Source: Blastococcus saxobsidens (GTDB lineage Bacteria > Actinomycetota > Actinomycetes > Mycobacteriales > Geodermatophilaceae). From it: 64,000 bases of DNA. Below are positions 36,131-46,785 of this stretch, in pieces. Every line of letters starts with the position of its first letter. The first letter of the stretch is position 1. The DNA is taken from contig NZ_POQT01000004.1 in NCBI RefSeq assembly GCF_002938435.1, positions 1 through 64,000 of the forward strand, read 5' to 3'. The notes below the pieces were generated by a model that was not told where the DNA came from, made no database searches, and worked only from the letters and a program-made list of their open reading frames with translations. The translations under genes and the position numbers were made by a program.

Positions 36131-36523
36131 GTGTTCGACCTCGAGTGGTATCTCCTCTTCGCCGGCATCCCCCTGGCCATCATCGCCGTCCTGGCGTTGC
36201 TGACCCTCAAGCCCGGAGCCGACCGGCGCCCCCGGTACAAGCCGGGGCAGCCGTGGGACCACGCCCCGGTCTGGTACGAGCCGCACCCGGCGCACTCCGG
36301 TGGGCACGGCCCGGTGGCCGCGCACGGGCCGGCCGCCGTCCCCGGCAGCGACACCGCGGCGCTGGGCTCCTCGATGTACCCCGAGCAGCCGGGTGAGCGC
36401 GCCCTCGACAGCGGCTCCGGTGCCGGCCCCGCCGTCGGCGACGGCCATGTGCCCGGCGGAGCGACCGCCATCCGCGCGACCCAGCCCGCCGGCCCGCTCG
36501 GCGGCGCCCGCGGTACCTGGTGA
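36131..36523 (+). CDS. ctaJ: CtaJ-like small membrane protein of the aa3 oxidase
   Basis: 130 residues: one N-terminal span (WYLLFAGIPLAIIAVLALLTL) followed by RRPRYKPGQPWDHAPVWYEPH and a long Gly/Ala/Pro-rich cytoplasmic tail. The RPRYKPGQPW motif right after a single helix is characteristic of a small actinobacterial protein found in the cytochrome bcc-aa3 supercomplex (CtaJ). The tail has no recognised domain. It precedes a DUF5130 gene by 40 bp and lies near pepN, as related genes do in mycobacteria. The oxidase link is by resemblance, so the symbol is tentative. Confidence 0.6.
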   Translation: MFDLEWYLLFAGIPLAIIAVLALLTLKPGADRRPRYKPGQPWDHAPVWYEPHPAHSGGHGPVAAHGPAAVPGSDTAALGSSMYPEQPGERALDSGSGAGPAVGDGHVPGGATAIRATQPAGPLGGARGTW

Positions 36524-36563
36524 CCCTGACCGACGTCCCGACGACGACCCCCGGAGACCGGCG

Positions 36564-37022
36564 ATGACGCGCCCGCTCGAAGTTGACTCCCACGACACCG
36601 CGACCGACCGGACCGTCGCCTCCCGCACCGACGAGGGGCGGCAGGACGAGATCTTCACCTTCCGCGAGCTGGCCCGCCTCGACGAGGCGCTGACCATGTC
36701 CTCCCGGGAGACCGGCCTGCACTTCACCCTCTACGTGGGTGAGCTGCGCACGCCCACCCGCACGCACGCCGAGGAGCTGCACGCCCGCTCCGGCAGCCAC
36801 CCGACGGACTCGGTGCTGATCGCCGTGTCGCCCGGCCAGCGGGTGGTCGAGGTGGTCACCGGCGCCGGTGCCGCCCGCCGGCTGCCCGACCGCGCCTGTG
36901 CGCTCGCGGTCCTGTCGATGACCAGCTCGTTCGCCTCCGGCGACCTGGTCGGCGGCATCGTGAACGGCCTCCGCCAGCTCTCCGACCAGGCCGGCCACCC
37001 GTCGGGGCTGCGCACCCACTGA
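36564..37022 (+). CDS. DUF5130 family protein
   Basis: 152 residues, mostly soluble. The start is acidic; the core runs FTFRELARLDEALTMSSRETGLHFTLYVGEL, then DSVLIAVSPGQRVVEVVTGAGAARRLPDRACALAVLSM, a TPM-phosphatase-like alpha/beta pattern, as DUF5130 proteins show. A hydrophobic stretch at SSFASGDLVGGIVNGL may peripherally contact the membrane. It is probably co-transcribed with the CtaJ-like gene and closed by a 21-bp hairpin. A role at the respiratory supercomplex is possible but unproved. Confidence 0.75.
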   Translation: MTRPLEVDSHDTATDRTVASRTDEGRQDEIFTFRELARLDEALTMSSRETGLHFTLYVGELRTPTRTHAEELHARSGSHPTDSVLIAVSPGQRVVEVVTGAGAARRLPDRACALAVLSMTSSFASGDLVGGIVNGLRQLSDQAGHPSGLRTH

Positions 37023-37025
37023 ACG

Positions 37026-37072
37026 ACGACGAAGGCGCCGCACCCCGCGGAGGGGTGCGGCGCCTTCGTCGT
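37026..37072. terminator. 21-bp perfect hairpin between DUF5130 and pepN
   Basis: Arms 37026-37046 and 37052-37072 are fully complementary around GCGGA. It lies 4 bp after the DUF5130 stop and 26 bp from the pepN stop, so it can end both convergent transcripts. Confidence 0.85.
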
Positions 37073-37097
37073 TCCGCGAGCTCGCGGGTCCCAGGCG

Positions 37098-39650
<2,553 letters not shown>

Positions 39651-39796
39651 GTCGGCAGCTTGTCATGGGCCGGTGCAGCTCCGCCCGCCCGTGCATTCCG
39701 GGGAGTGGGCGCGGGGGAACAAGCGCCGGGCAGACGGACTTGGCAGGACCGGACGACGCCGGGTCCCCCGTCCCGGCCGATCAACGAGGAGAACGC

Positions 39797-40462
39797 ATGA
39801 CCGAGGCAGTGCAGAGCGCCCCCACCAAGGCCCGCGTGGACTTCTGGTTCGACCCGCTGTGCCCGTGGGCCTGGCTGACCAGCCGCTGGGTGCTCGAGGC
39901 CGCCAAGGTGCGCGAGATCGACCTCCACTGGCACGTCATGTCGCTCGCGGTGCTCAACCGCGGGCGGGACCTGCCCGAGGACTACCAGGAGATGATGAAG
40001 AAGGCGATCGGCCCGGTGCGGGTGGCGATCGCGGCCGCGCAGCAGCACGGCGACGAGGTGCTAGGTGACCTCTACACCGCGATGGGCACCCTCCGGCACC
40101 ACGAGGAGCTCGAGCTCGACGAGCTCATCGCCCCCGCCCTGGAGCGCGTCGGCCTGCCGGCCGAGCTGGCCGCCGCCGCGGAGTCGACCGAGTACGACGA
40201 GGTCCTGGAGAAGAGCCACCACGCGGGCATGGACCCGGTGGGCGACGATGTCGGCACCCCGGTCATGCACATCGACGGCGTGGCCTTCTTCGGGCCGGTC
40301 ATCAGCAAGGTGCCCACGGGTGAGGACGCCGGCAGGGCGTTCGACGGTGCGGTCCTGCTAGCCAATCTGCCGGACTTCTGGGAGCTCAAGCGCACCCGCA
40401 GCACCGGGCCGGACATGTCCTCGGTGCCGGCCGACGCCCTGGAGCTCACCCGCTCCCGCTGA
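39797..40462 (+). CDS. DsbA-family mycothiol/mycoredoxin-like reductase
   Basis: 221 residues from an ATG behind AACGAGGAGAA. The thioredoxin fold starts [19 protein letters not shown]; the active site is CPWA, so the second cysteine of the CxxC pair of its M. tuberculosis relative Rv2466c is missing. The helical insertion ([21 protein letters not shown]) and [20 protein letters not shown] with the cis-proline are conserved. Rv2466c reduces mycothiol disulfides and activates nitro-prodrugs. A single-cysteine version could still work through a mycothiol mixed disulfide. Divergent from pepN, as in mycobacteria. Confidence 0.88.
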   Translation: MTEAVQSAPTKARVDFWFDPLCPWAWLTSRWVLEAAKVREIDLHWHVMSLAVLNRGRDLPEDYQEMMKKAIGPVRVAIAAAQQHGDEVLGDLYTAMGTLRHHEELELDELIAPALERVGLPAELAAAAESTEYDEVLEKSHHAGMDPVGDDVGTPVMHIDGVAFFGPVISKVPTGEDAGRAFDGAVLLANLPDFWELKRTRSTGPDMSSVPADALELTRSR

Positions 40463-40485
40463 CGGAGCATCCCACCCGGCAGAAA

Positions 40486-40514
40486 GTGCACTTACCGCCC
40501 GGCGGTAAGTGCAC
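40486..40514. promoter_or_regulatory. 14-bp perfect palindrome before the SDR gene
   Basis: GTGCACTTACCGCC and its exact complement are separated by one base. The core TTACCG...CGGTAA looks like a TetR-type operator. It begins 24 bp after the DsbA-like stop and lies just above a possible -10 (CATGCT, 40539-40544), so operator or terminator are both possible. Confidence 0.5.
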
Positions 40515-40550
40515 GAAACGCCGGTACAAGGGGTGCGGCATGCTGTCGGC

Positions 40551-41312
40551 GTGCCGCACCCCACCCGTCAGCGCATCTTCATCTCCGGTGCCAGCGCCGG
40601 CCTCGGCGAGGGCATGGCCCGCCGCTTCGCAGCCATGGGCCGCGACCTCGCGCTCTGCGCCCGCCGGGTCGACAGGCTGGAGGCGCTGCGCGAGGAACTG
40701 CTCGCCGCGCACCCCGGCATCCGCGTCGAGGTGGCCGCGATGGACGTCGACGACCCCGAGTCGGTGGCCACCGTGCTGCCCGAGCTTGCCGACCGGCTCG
40801 GCGGCCTGGACCGGGTGATCGTCAACGCCGGCATCGGCAAGGGCGCCTCCGTCGGCACCGGCAAGGCGCGGGCCAATCGGGCCGTCCTGCTCACCAACGT
40901 GCTCGGCTCGCACGCCCAGTGCGAGGCTGCGATGGAGCTCTTCCGCGCGCAGGGCATGGGCCACCTGGTGCTGATCTCCTCGGTCGCCTCCGTGCGCGGC
41001 ATGCCCGGCAGTCGGACGGCGTACGGCGCGAGCAAGGCCGCCCTGAACGCGTTGGCCGAGGGCATCCGCTCCGACGTCTACGGCTCGCAGATCGTCGTCT
41101 CGGCGATCCTGCCCGGCTACATCGCCACCGACATCAACGTCGGTCGCCGCGGACCCTTCACCGTCGGCCTGGACAAGGGCGTCACGGCGCTCACCGAGAG
41201 CATCGAGCGGGAGCCGGTGCGCGGCTACGTGCCCGTGTTCCCGTGGCGCCCGGTGGCCGGCCTGCTCCGCGTCCTCCCGCTGTCGGTCGTCCGCCGCCTC
41301 ACCGGCTCCTAG
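40551..41312 (+). CDS. Short-chain dehydrogenase/reductase
   Basis: 253 residues from GTG 40551. Rossmann turn FISGASAGLGEGMARRF, RRVDRLEAL after strand 2 (NADP-type basic residues), NAGIG, active-site Ser in VLISSVASVRG and YGASK with the catalytic Tyr-Lys. C-terminal WRPVAGLLRVLPLSVVRRLTG is amphipathic and may touch the membrane, as in some short-chain reductases acting on lipids. No substrate is evident. A perfect palindrome lies above the start. Confidence 0.88.
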   Translation: MPHPTRQRIFISGASAGLGEGMARRFAAMGRDLALCARRVDRLEALREELLAAHPGIRVEVAAMDVDDPESVATVLPELADRLGGLDRVIVNAGIGKGASVGTGKARANRAVLLTNVLGSHAQCEAAMELFRAQGMGHLVLISSVASVRGMPGSRTAYGASKAALNALAEGIRSDVYGSQIVVSAILPGYIATDINVGRRGPFTVGLDKGVTALTESIEREPVRGYVPVFPWRPVAGLLRVLPLSVVRRLTGS

Positions 41313-41372
41313 GCCCCGTCCGGAGGCTCGCCACGAGCTCGCGAGTGGTGAGGGGACGGGGTCCTTCTGCTA
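41312..41372 (-). repeat. Copy 5 of dispersed GAAGGACC hairpin element
   Basis: Read on the minus strand: the stop codon of the DUF429 gene (TAG), CAGAAGGA, then CCCCGTCC (41361-41354) pairing perfectly with GGACGGGG (41321-41314), followed by CC. The inner part has CTCGCGAGCTCGTGG. It occupies the whole gap between two convergent genes and ends at the SDR stop. Confidence 0.65.
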
Positions 41373-42041
41373 CCAGCAGATCCGCATGGGTCGGCCGCGT
41401 CGGTCGGTGGCGCCGTCCCCGACGCACTCGCCCTCGCCGCCGGCCAGGCGCGCGGCGGACCACGCAGCGGCACAGGCGTCCAGCGCGTCGACCAGCGGGA
41501 TGTCCGGGGGTGCGGCCGCCAGGCCGTCGAGCACATCCATCCACCGGCCGAGCGCCCGTAGCCGCTGGGCCTGGCCCGGCGCCGTGGCCTTGCGGTCCCG
41601 CACCCGGCTGTCCATTCCACGGAAGGTCAGTTCGGGGTGCACCTCCACCACGCGACTCGCGGGCGGGTCCCCGAGCGCGTCGTCGACCTGCCGGATCGAG
41701 GCCGTCAGTTGCCAGGCCTGCGCCGAGAGGGACTTGCCCGACGCGGCTACCGAGATGCGCCGAGCCTCCTCGTACGAGCCGGCGCCGAGCACGGGCCGCA
41801 CAGGGGCGGGGAACACGGACGACGCCGCGCCGAACGGGCTCAGCAGCCGCCGGGCCTCGACGTCGCATGCGCGCGAGCCGTCGTCCGACAGCCCGATCGG
41901 CATGTCGATCGCGACCAGCTCCACGTCGGGGACGGCGAGGACGGCAGCGACGTCGTCCAGGACCAGCAGCTCCACCGTGCGGTCGGCCAGCTTCGCACCC
42001 ACCCAGCGTCCCCGCCAGCCGTCGACCCCCAGGACCGCCAT
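41370..42041 (-). CDS. DUF429 family predicted nuclease
   Basis: 223 residues. VLGVDGWRGRWVGAKL at the N-terminus is an RNase H-like first strand with its aspartate, IDMPIGLSDDGSRACDVEARRLL supplies a second acidic strand, and VVEVHPELTFRGM is the conserved EVHPE motif of DUF429. These proteins are thought to have an RNase H fold with metal-binding acids. No partner genes suggest a pathway. It is divergent from rpiB with a 26-bp gap. Confidence 0.8.
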   Translation of the reverse strand: MAVLGVDGWRGRWVGAKLADRTVELLVLDDVAAVLAVPDVELVAIDMPIGLSDDGSRACDVEARRLLSPFGAASSVFPAPVRPVLGAGSYEEARRISVAASGKSLSAQAWQLTASIRQVDDALGDPPASRVVEVHPELTFRGMDSRVRDRKATAPGQAQRLRALGRWMDVLDGLAAAPPDIPLVDALDACAAAWSAARLAGGEGECVGDGATDRRGRPMRICW

Positions 42042-42067
42042 GCGGCCAGCCTGTCAAACTGCTCGTC

Positions 42068-42547
42068 ATGCGCGTCTTCGTCGGTACCGACCACGCCGGC
42101 CTCGAGTTCAAGGACCACCTGAAGAAGGTGCTGGCCGAGGCCGGGCACGAGCCGGTCGACTGCGGCGCCTTCGAGTACGACGCCCAGGACGACTACCCGC
42201 CGTTCTGCTTCGAGGTCGGGGAGCGGACGGTGACCGAGCCCGGCTCGCTCGGCGTCGTCATCGGCGGCTCGGGCAACGGCGAGCAGATCGCGGCGAACAA
42301 GGTGCCCGGCGTGCGGGCCGCCCTGGTCTGGAACACCGCCACCGCGCAGCTGGCCCGCCAGCACAACGACGCCAACGTCGTCAGCATCGGCGCCCGGCAG
42401 CACTCCGTGGAGGAGGCGACCGAGCTGGTGCTCGAGTTCCTCCGGACGCCGTTCAGCGGCGACGAGCGGCACATCCGCCGGATCAGCCTGATCAGCGACT
42501 ACGAGCGCGATCGGCACCGCCCGGCCGGCGGACTGCCCACCCGGTGA
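42068..42547 (+). CDS. rpiB: Ribose-5-phosphate isomerase B
   Basis: 159 residues. RVFVGTDHAGLEFKDHL at the start, DCGAFEYDAQDDYPPFCFEVGE, and VVIGGSGNGEQIAANKVPGVRAAL. In the last segment a glutamate occupies the place of the catalytic cysteine of E. coli RpiB, as in M. tuberculosis RpiB. It interconverts ribose-5-phosphate and ribulose-5-phosphate in the pentose phosphate pathway. The C-terminal tail DYERDRHRPAGG is longer than in E. coli, again the actinobacterial form. CAAACT seven bases above the ATG may be a -10 of a leaderless transcript. Confidence 0.95.
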   Translation: MRVFVGTDHAGLEFKDHLKKVLAEAGHEPVDCGAFEYDAQDDYPPFCFEVGERTVTEPGSLGVVIGGSGNGEQIAANKVPGVRAALVWNTATAQLARQHNDANVVSIGARQHSVEEATELVLEFLRTPFSGDERHIRRISLISDYERDRHRPAGGLPTR

Positions 42548-42552
42548 GCTGA

Positions 42553-42622
42553 TGGAACGGGCCCGCTGCAGGGACCCGCGCCGAGCGGAGCGAGGTGTGG
42601 GGGGCAGCGGGGTCCTTCTTCA
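42553..42622 (-). repeat. Copy 7 of dispersed GAAGGACC hairpin element
   Basis: Read on the minus strand: the stop codon of the Eis-like gene (TGA), AGAAGGACC, closing stem CCCGCTGC (42611-42604) with GCAGCGGG (42569-42562), then CCCGTTCCA. The stem differs from the 22518 copy on both sides. It fills the gap between convergent genes. Confidence 0.65.
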
Positions 42623-43864
42623 GAAGTCCTCCGACGCCGCGGGTGCGACCGGCCAGCCGAACGCGGTGCTGGCCAGCGTGACCGCGCCGGGGCTCACCTC
42701 GGTCACCCGGCCGGCGCCCTGCAGCGTGGCCAGCGAGACGCCCCCGAGGTAGGCCGAGGACAGCGCCTCGATCCCCAGCACGAGGTCCGGGTCGCGGTCG
42801 GTCCGGCCGCAGTACGCGCCCGCCGGGTGGCCGGACAGCCGCCAGCGGCCGTCGTTCCACGGGCAGAACGGGTCGCGCACCTCCAGCACGAGGTCGATCG
42901 GCGCCGGGTAGCGGCGGGCCGCCAGTGCGCGGCCGACGTCGACCAGCCGCACCCAGAGCGCGTCCACGGGGTGGGCGTGGAGGGCGCGGGAGTCGTGCAG
43001 CAGGTGCCGCAGCGGATCGCCGGACCCGGCGTCGGGCACCCGGACGGTGCGGACCAGGTCGATGGCGAGCAGGAACTTCCAGAGCGCGGCGTACGCGGCC
43101 GGTGAGGTGGCCCGCACGTCCTCGACGGTGAGCGTGCTCTCCGGCTCGCCCGCGTCGCTCCACGCCGCCTTGACCCGGTACGAGGCGTACCCGGTCACCG
43201 CGCCGTCGGCCTCGGTGTGCAGGGCGTACTGGCGGGCGGTGGCGCCGTGCCGCTGCTCCGGGTCGTCGACGAGGGCGCGGGTCCACCACCGGGCGTCGCG
43301 CGCGGTGTTGCCGGGCACGAACCGCCGCACCGCCTCGTGCACGGCCGCCGCGGGCGCCCGGAACTCCTCCTCCTCGACCACCCGGACGCGCCCGCTGCCG
43401 GTGTCGACGTCGCCCCGGAGGCGCAGCCGTTCGGTCCGCCCCGACCAGCCGCCCTTCCAGGACGCCGGGCCGTAGCCGAACCGGCCGTAGATCGAGGCCT
43501 CCGCCGCCCAGAGCGCGGCCACCGGCTCCCGCTCCTGCTCGTGCAGCTCGGTCAGCTGCCGGCGCATCATCGCGGTGAGGATGCCCCGCCGGCGGTGGGT
43601 GGGGGAGACGGTCACCCAGGTGACGCCGGCCGTGGGCACCACCGCGCCGGGCACCGTCATCTGCAGGCTGTAGATGCCCGACGTCGCCACGAGCCGGCCC
43701 TCGTCCACCAGGCCCAGCGACCGGTCCAGCTCCGCCACCGGCGAGGGGGTCTCCTGGTAGGGGCCCGAGGGCACCTCCCCGAACGCCGTGCCGAGGGCGC
43801 GATTGAGCGCCGGCCACTCGTCGGGAGTGAGGGGGCGCAGCTGGGAGGAGACGTCGTCGGCCAC
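42620..43864 (-). CDS. Eis-like GNAT N-acetyltransferase
   Basis: 414 residues in the three-part Eis layout. The first GNAT domain has TWVTVSPTHRRRGILTAMM (acetyl-CoA pyrophosphate loop) and EASIYGRFGYGPAS, the Eis signature. The second GNAT-like domain and a C-terminal sterol-carrier-like region (WRLSGHPAGAYCGRT, LGIEALSSAYLGGVS) follow. The last residue is Phe; in Eis the C-terminal carboxylate acts as general base. Eis proteins form hexamers and acetylate aminoglycosides and other amines. Substrate here is unknown. Confidence 0.88.
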   Translation of the reverse strand: MADDVSSQLRPLTPDEWPALNRALGTAFGEVPSGPYQETPSPVAELDRSLGLVDEGRLVATSGIYSLQMTVPGAVVPTAGVTWVTVSPTHRRRGILTAMMRRQLTELHEQEREPVAALWAAEASIYGRFGYGPASWKGGWSGRTERLRLRGDVDTGSGRVRVVEEEEFRAPAAAVHEAVRRFVPGNTARDARWWTRALVDDPEQRHGATARQYALHTEADGAVTGYASYRVKAAWSDAGEPESTLTVEDVRATSPAAYAALWKFLLAIDLVRTVRVPDAGSGDPLRHLLHDSRALHAHPVDALWVRLVDVGRALAARRYPAPIDLVLEVRDPFCPWNDGRWRLSGHPAGAYCGRTDRDPDLVLGIEALSSAYLGGVSLATLQGAGRVTEVSPGAVTLASTAFGWPVAPAASEDF

Positions 43865-43928
43865 GGGTCGTGTCTACCTGGCGGGTGGGACATGCGGCCA
43901 ACCGATATCGAAGCGGGAGGATCACGGG

Positions 43929-44495
43929 ATGACGCGGAGCTGGGGAGAGACGATGACCGGCATCGCCGAGCGGCTGCGGGCCACCACCGGCGAGGACGTC
44001 GCGACCTGGAACGAGCGGGTCCGCGGGACCGGGCTGGGCAGCGAGCCGGAGGTGCGCGCCTGGCTGGCCGAGCGGGGCATCACCGGCTACGCCCAGATGA
44101 TGCTCGTGATGGAGCGGTTCGGTTACCCGGACTTCCTCACCGCCTCCGCCGACGACCTGATCGACGCCCAGTACGCCGACCGGCCCGCGCTGCGACCGGT
44201 CTTCGACGCCGTGGTCTCGGCCGCGCTGGGCCTGGGCGAGATGCACGTGCAGGCCCGCAAGGGCTACGTCCCGATGGTCGGCCCACGGCGCACCTTCGCC
44301 GTCCTGCAGGCCTCCACGAGGAGCCGGCTGGACCTGGGCCTGCGGCTCGACCACCGCGAACCGGTCGGGCGGCTGCTGCCCGCGCGCAGCGTCGGCAACC
44401 GCGACTGCGCCGTCCGGATCGCGCTGGGCTCGGTGGAGGACGTCGACGAGGAGGTCCTCGCCCTGCTCGCCGAGGCGTACCGCGAGAACCTCTGA
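43929..44495 (+). CDS. DUF4287/DUF5655 domain protein
   Basis: 188 residues from the ATG at 43929, with GGAGG eight bases above; an ATG at 43953 is the other choice. The first 60 residues (ATTGEDVATWNERVRG ... PEVRAWLAERGITGYAQMM) look like DUF4287. The second half (YADRPALRPVFDAVVSAALGLG, QARKGYVPMVGPRRTFAVLQ, RLDLGLRL) is DUF5655, often found fused to it and predicted to be DNA-modification or toxin related. Function is unknown. It is likely transcribed towards the MarR-like gene 29 bp downstream. Confidence 0.75.
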   Translation: MTRSWGETMTGIAERLRATTGEDVATWNERVRGTGLGSEPEVRAWLAERGITGYAQMMLVMERFGYPDFLTASADDLIDAQYADRPALRPVFDAVVSAALGLGEMHVQARKGYVPMVGPRRTFAVLQASTRSRLDLGLRLDHREPVGRLLPARSVGNRDCAVRIALGSVEDVDEEVLALLAEAYRENL

Positions 44496-44524
44496 GGTCG
44501 CCCGCGCGGTGTCATGCTGCGCCG

Positions 44525-44947
44525 ATGGATCCGGAGCAGCGGCCGATCGGCTGGTGGGTGAAGCGCCTGGACACCCTGCTGGACGAGGCGGTCGACGCCG
44601 TCGTCGCCGGCGAGGAGCTGACCCGCCGGCACTGGCAGGTGCTGCACTCGCTCGCGGAGGGGTCGGTGCACGAGCCCGCCCTGCACGCCACCCTCGCCGA
44701 CTTCGGGGCCCCGGGTGAGCTGGCCGTCGTGGTCGCCGACCTGATCGGCCGCGGCTGGGCGATGTCGGGAGGCGGCGTCGTGTCGCTGACCGCGGACGGC
44801 ACCCTCGCGCACGACCGGGTGTCGCGCGCGGTGGGGCGGGTCCGGCGGCACGTCGCCGACGGGCTGTCCCGCCAGGAGTACGAGCGCACCGTGCTGGTGC
44901 TCAGCCGGATGGTCGAGAACGTCGAGCGGGCGCTCGGCCGGCGCTGA
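44525..44947 (+). CDS. MarR-like winged-helix protein
   Basis: 140 residues with a helical start (WVKRLDTLLDEAVDAVV), ELTRRHWQVLHSLAEGSV, a DNA-reading helix region (ALHATLADFGAPGELAVVVADLIGRGWAMSGGGVVSLT as helix and wing), and a long final dimer helix GLSRQEYERTVLVLSRMVENVERAL. This is the MarR arrangement. The recognition helix is more hydrophobic than usual, so ligand-binding variants without strong DNA contact are conceivable. It probably forms a unit with the DUF5655 gene before it. Confidence 0.75.
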   Translation: MDPEQRPIGWWVKRLDTLLDEAVDAVVAGEELTRRHWQVLHSLAEGSVHEPALHATLADFGAPGELAVVVADLIGRGWAMSGGGVVSLTADGTLAHDRVSRAVGRVRRHVADGLSRQEYERTVLVLSRMVENVERALGRR

Positions 44948-45079
44948 GCCGGGTGGCCGCGCACCGGCGGGGTCGGCACCGACGACCGGCCCCCTCCCTG
45001 GCTAGGGTCGACCGCTGACCGCGCCGTCGTCGTCGTGCTCTTCGCACCACCGTCGCGCGGGGAAACGGAGGACGCCCCC

Positions 45080-46714
45080 GTGCGCTCCCGCACGCTGCCC
45101 CTGGTCCTGTGCGCAGTCCTGGTGTCCGGGTGCACCGACGACGGCGAGGACGAACCCGCTGGTGCGGACCCGGCCGTCGTCGGCGTCTCGGCGCCGGGGG
45201 AGCGGCTGACCGTGATCGGGGATGCCGATGCGGTGGCCGCCGCGGTGAGCACCAGCCGGGCGTTGTTCGAGCGGTCCGGCGTGGCGGTGGTCGCCGGTGC
45301 GGACGACCGCGCGGGGGTCCTGCTGGGGTCGTCGGCCGCCGTCGGCCTGGGCGTGCCGCTGCTGGTGGTCGACGGGGCGGCCGGCGGTGCCGTGGTCGGG
45401 GAGCTCGACCGGCTCGGTGCCGCCGACGTCCTCGTCGTGGGCGACGCCGAGCTGACGGCCGACGAGGGCGGGCCGGAGGTGCTGGCGGTGCCGGCCACCG
45501 CCGCCGCGGTGTCCGAGGCGACCGGGCTGGACCTGGGCGAGGCCGATCCCGTGCCGGCCGACGGCGACGCGGCCGCGGTGGCCGCGCTGGAGCGCGACGC
45601 ACCGGGGGGGCTGCGGCCGGAGGGCGAGGAACCGGCGGCGGCCTCCGTCGACGGCTCGCTGCCGCCGGTCGAGCCCGCCGAGCCGCTGGACGACGTCGTG
45701 GTGCTGGCGACCGGGGACTCGCCGGCCGGGATCGCGACCGCCCGCGCTGCCGGGGCGCGGGTCCTCCTCACGGGCGGGGCGACCGACCCGCGCGCCTCCG
45801 AGGACGTCGTCACCGCGCTCGGGGACCTGCCGGAGGACGCCGCCGTCGTCGCGCTGGGCGCCGGCTTCGCCGCCGAGGAAGGGCTGGACTGGAAGACCGC
45901 CACGGCTGCCACCGGCGACCAGCTGCCCGGCGGCGGGCAGCTGGTGTTCCCGGGCCGGCTGCTCGTGGCGCTCTACGGGCACCCCGGAACCGGGGCGCTC
46001 GGCGTGATGGGTGAGCAGCCGCTGGACCAGGCCATCGCACGCGCGCAGGCGCACGCCGCCCCGTACGAGCCGCTGGTGGACGCCACGGTGGTGCCCACCT
46101 TCGAGATCATCGCGACCGTCGCGTCGTCGTCGGCCGGGGACGACGGCGACTACTCGGCCGAGGCCGAGGTGGACTTCCTGCGGCCGTGGGTGGAGGCGGC
46201 CGGCGAGGCCGGGATGTTCGTGGTCCTGGACCTGCAGCCGGGGCGCACCGACTTCGTCACCCAGGCCGAGATGTACCGCTCGCTGCTGGAACTGCCGCAC
46301 GTCGGCCTGGCACTGGATCCGGAGTGGCGGCTGGGCCCCGGCGAGGTGCACCTGCGGCAGATCGGCTCGGTCGACGTCGAGGAGGTCAACCGGGTCGTCA
46401 CCTGGCTGGCCGACCTGACGCGGGAGAACGCGCTGCCGCAGAAGCTGCTGGTCCTGCACCAGTTCCGGCTGGACATGCTGCCCGGGCGGGAGCGGGTGGA
46501 CCTGGACCGGGACGAGCTGGCGGTGATGGTGCACGCCGACGGCCAGGGCGGGCAGGGCGACAAGCAGGCCACGTGGGCCGCACTGCGCCGGGATGCCCCC
46601 GAGGGGCTGTGGTGGGGCTGGAAGAACTTCTACGACGAGGACCTGCCGATGCTCACCCCGGAGCAGACCATCAGCGACGTGGAGCCCGATCCGCACCTCA
46701 TCAGCTACCAGTAG
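45080..46714 (+). CDS. Lipoprotein with a CWB2-like N-terminal region
   Basis: 544 residues from GTG 45080 after GGAGG. The signal RTLPLVLCAVLVSGC ends in a lipobox, so it is a lipoprotein. Residues about 60-260 resemble cell-wall-binding repeat 2: AVAAAVSTSRALFERSG, AAVGLGVPLLVVDG, ELDRLGAADVLVVGD and a later AGARVLLTGG. The C-terminal half carries FFEI-like strands (VVPTFEIIATVAS, FVVLDLQPGRTDFVTQAEMY, VGLALDPEWRL, QKLLVLHQFR) that could form a TIM barrel of glycoside-hydrolase kind. No catalytic assignment is safe. Divergent to nothing; a sigma factor follows. Confidence 0.75.
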   Translation: MRSRTLPLVLCAVLVSGCTDDGEDEPAGADPAVVGVSAPGERLTVIGDADAVAAAVSTSRALFERSGVAVVAGADDRAGVLLGSSAAVGLGVPLLVVDGAAGGAVVGELDRLGAADVLVVGDAELTADEGGPEVLAVPATAAAVSEATGLDLGEADPVPADGDAAAVAALERDAPGGLRPEGEEPAAASVDGSLPPVEPAEPLDDVVVLATGDSPAGIATARAAGARVLLTGGATDPRASEDVVTALGDLPEDAAVVALGAGFAAEEGLDWKTATAATGDQLPGGGQLVFPGRLLVALYGHPGTGALGVMGEQPLDQAIARAQAHAAPYEPLVDATVVPTFEIIATVASSSAGDDGDYSAEAEVDFLRPWVEAAGEAGMFVVLDLQPGRTDFVTQAEMYRSLLELPHVGLALDPEWRLGPGEVHLRQIGSVDVEEVNRVVTWLADLTRENALPQKLLVLHQFRLDMLPGRERVDLDRDELAVMVHADGQGGQGDKQATWAALRRDAPEGLWWGWKNFYDEDLPMLTPEQTISDVEPDPHLISYQ

Positions 46715-46785
46715 GGCCGGAACCCTCCCGTTCTGTCGGCGGGCTGTGGTGTGCTGGTCCGCACATCGACCCGGAGGTGGTGCAG

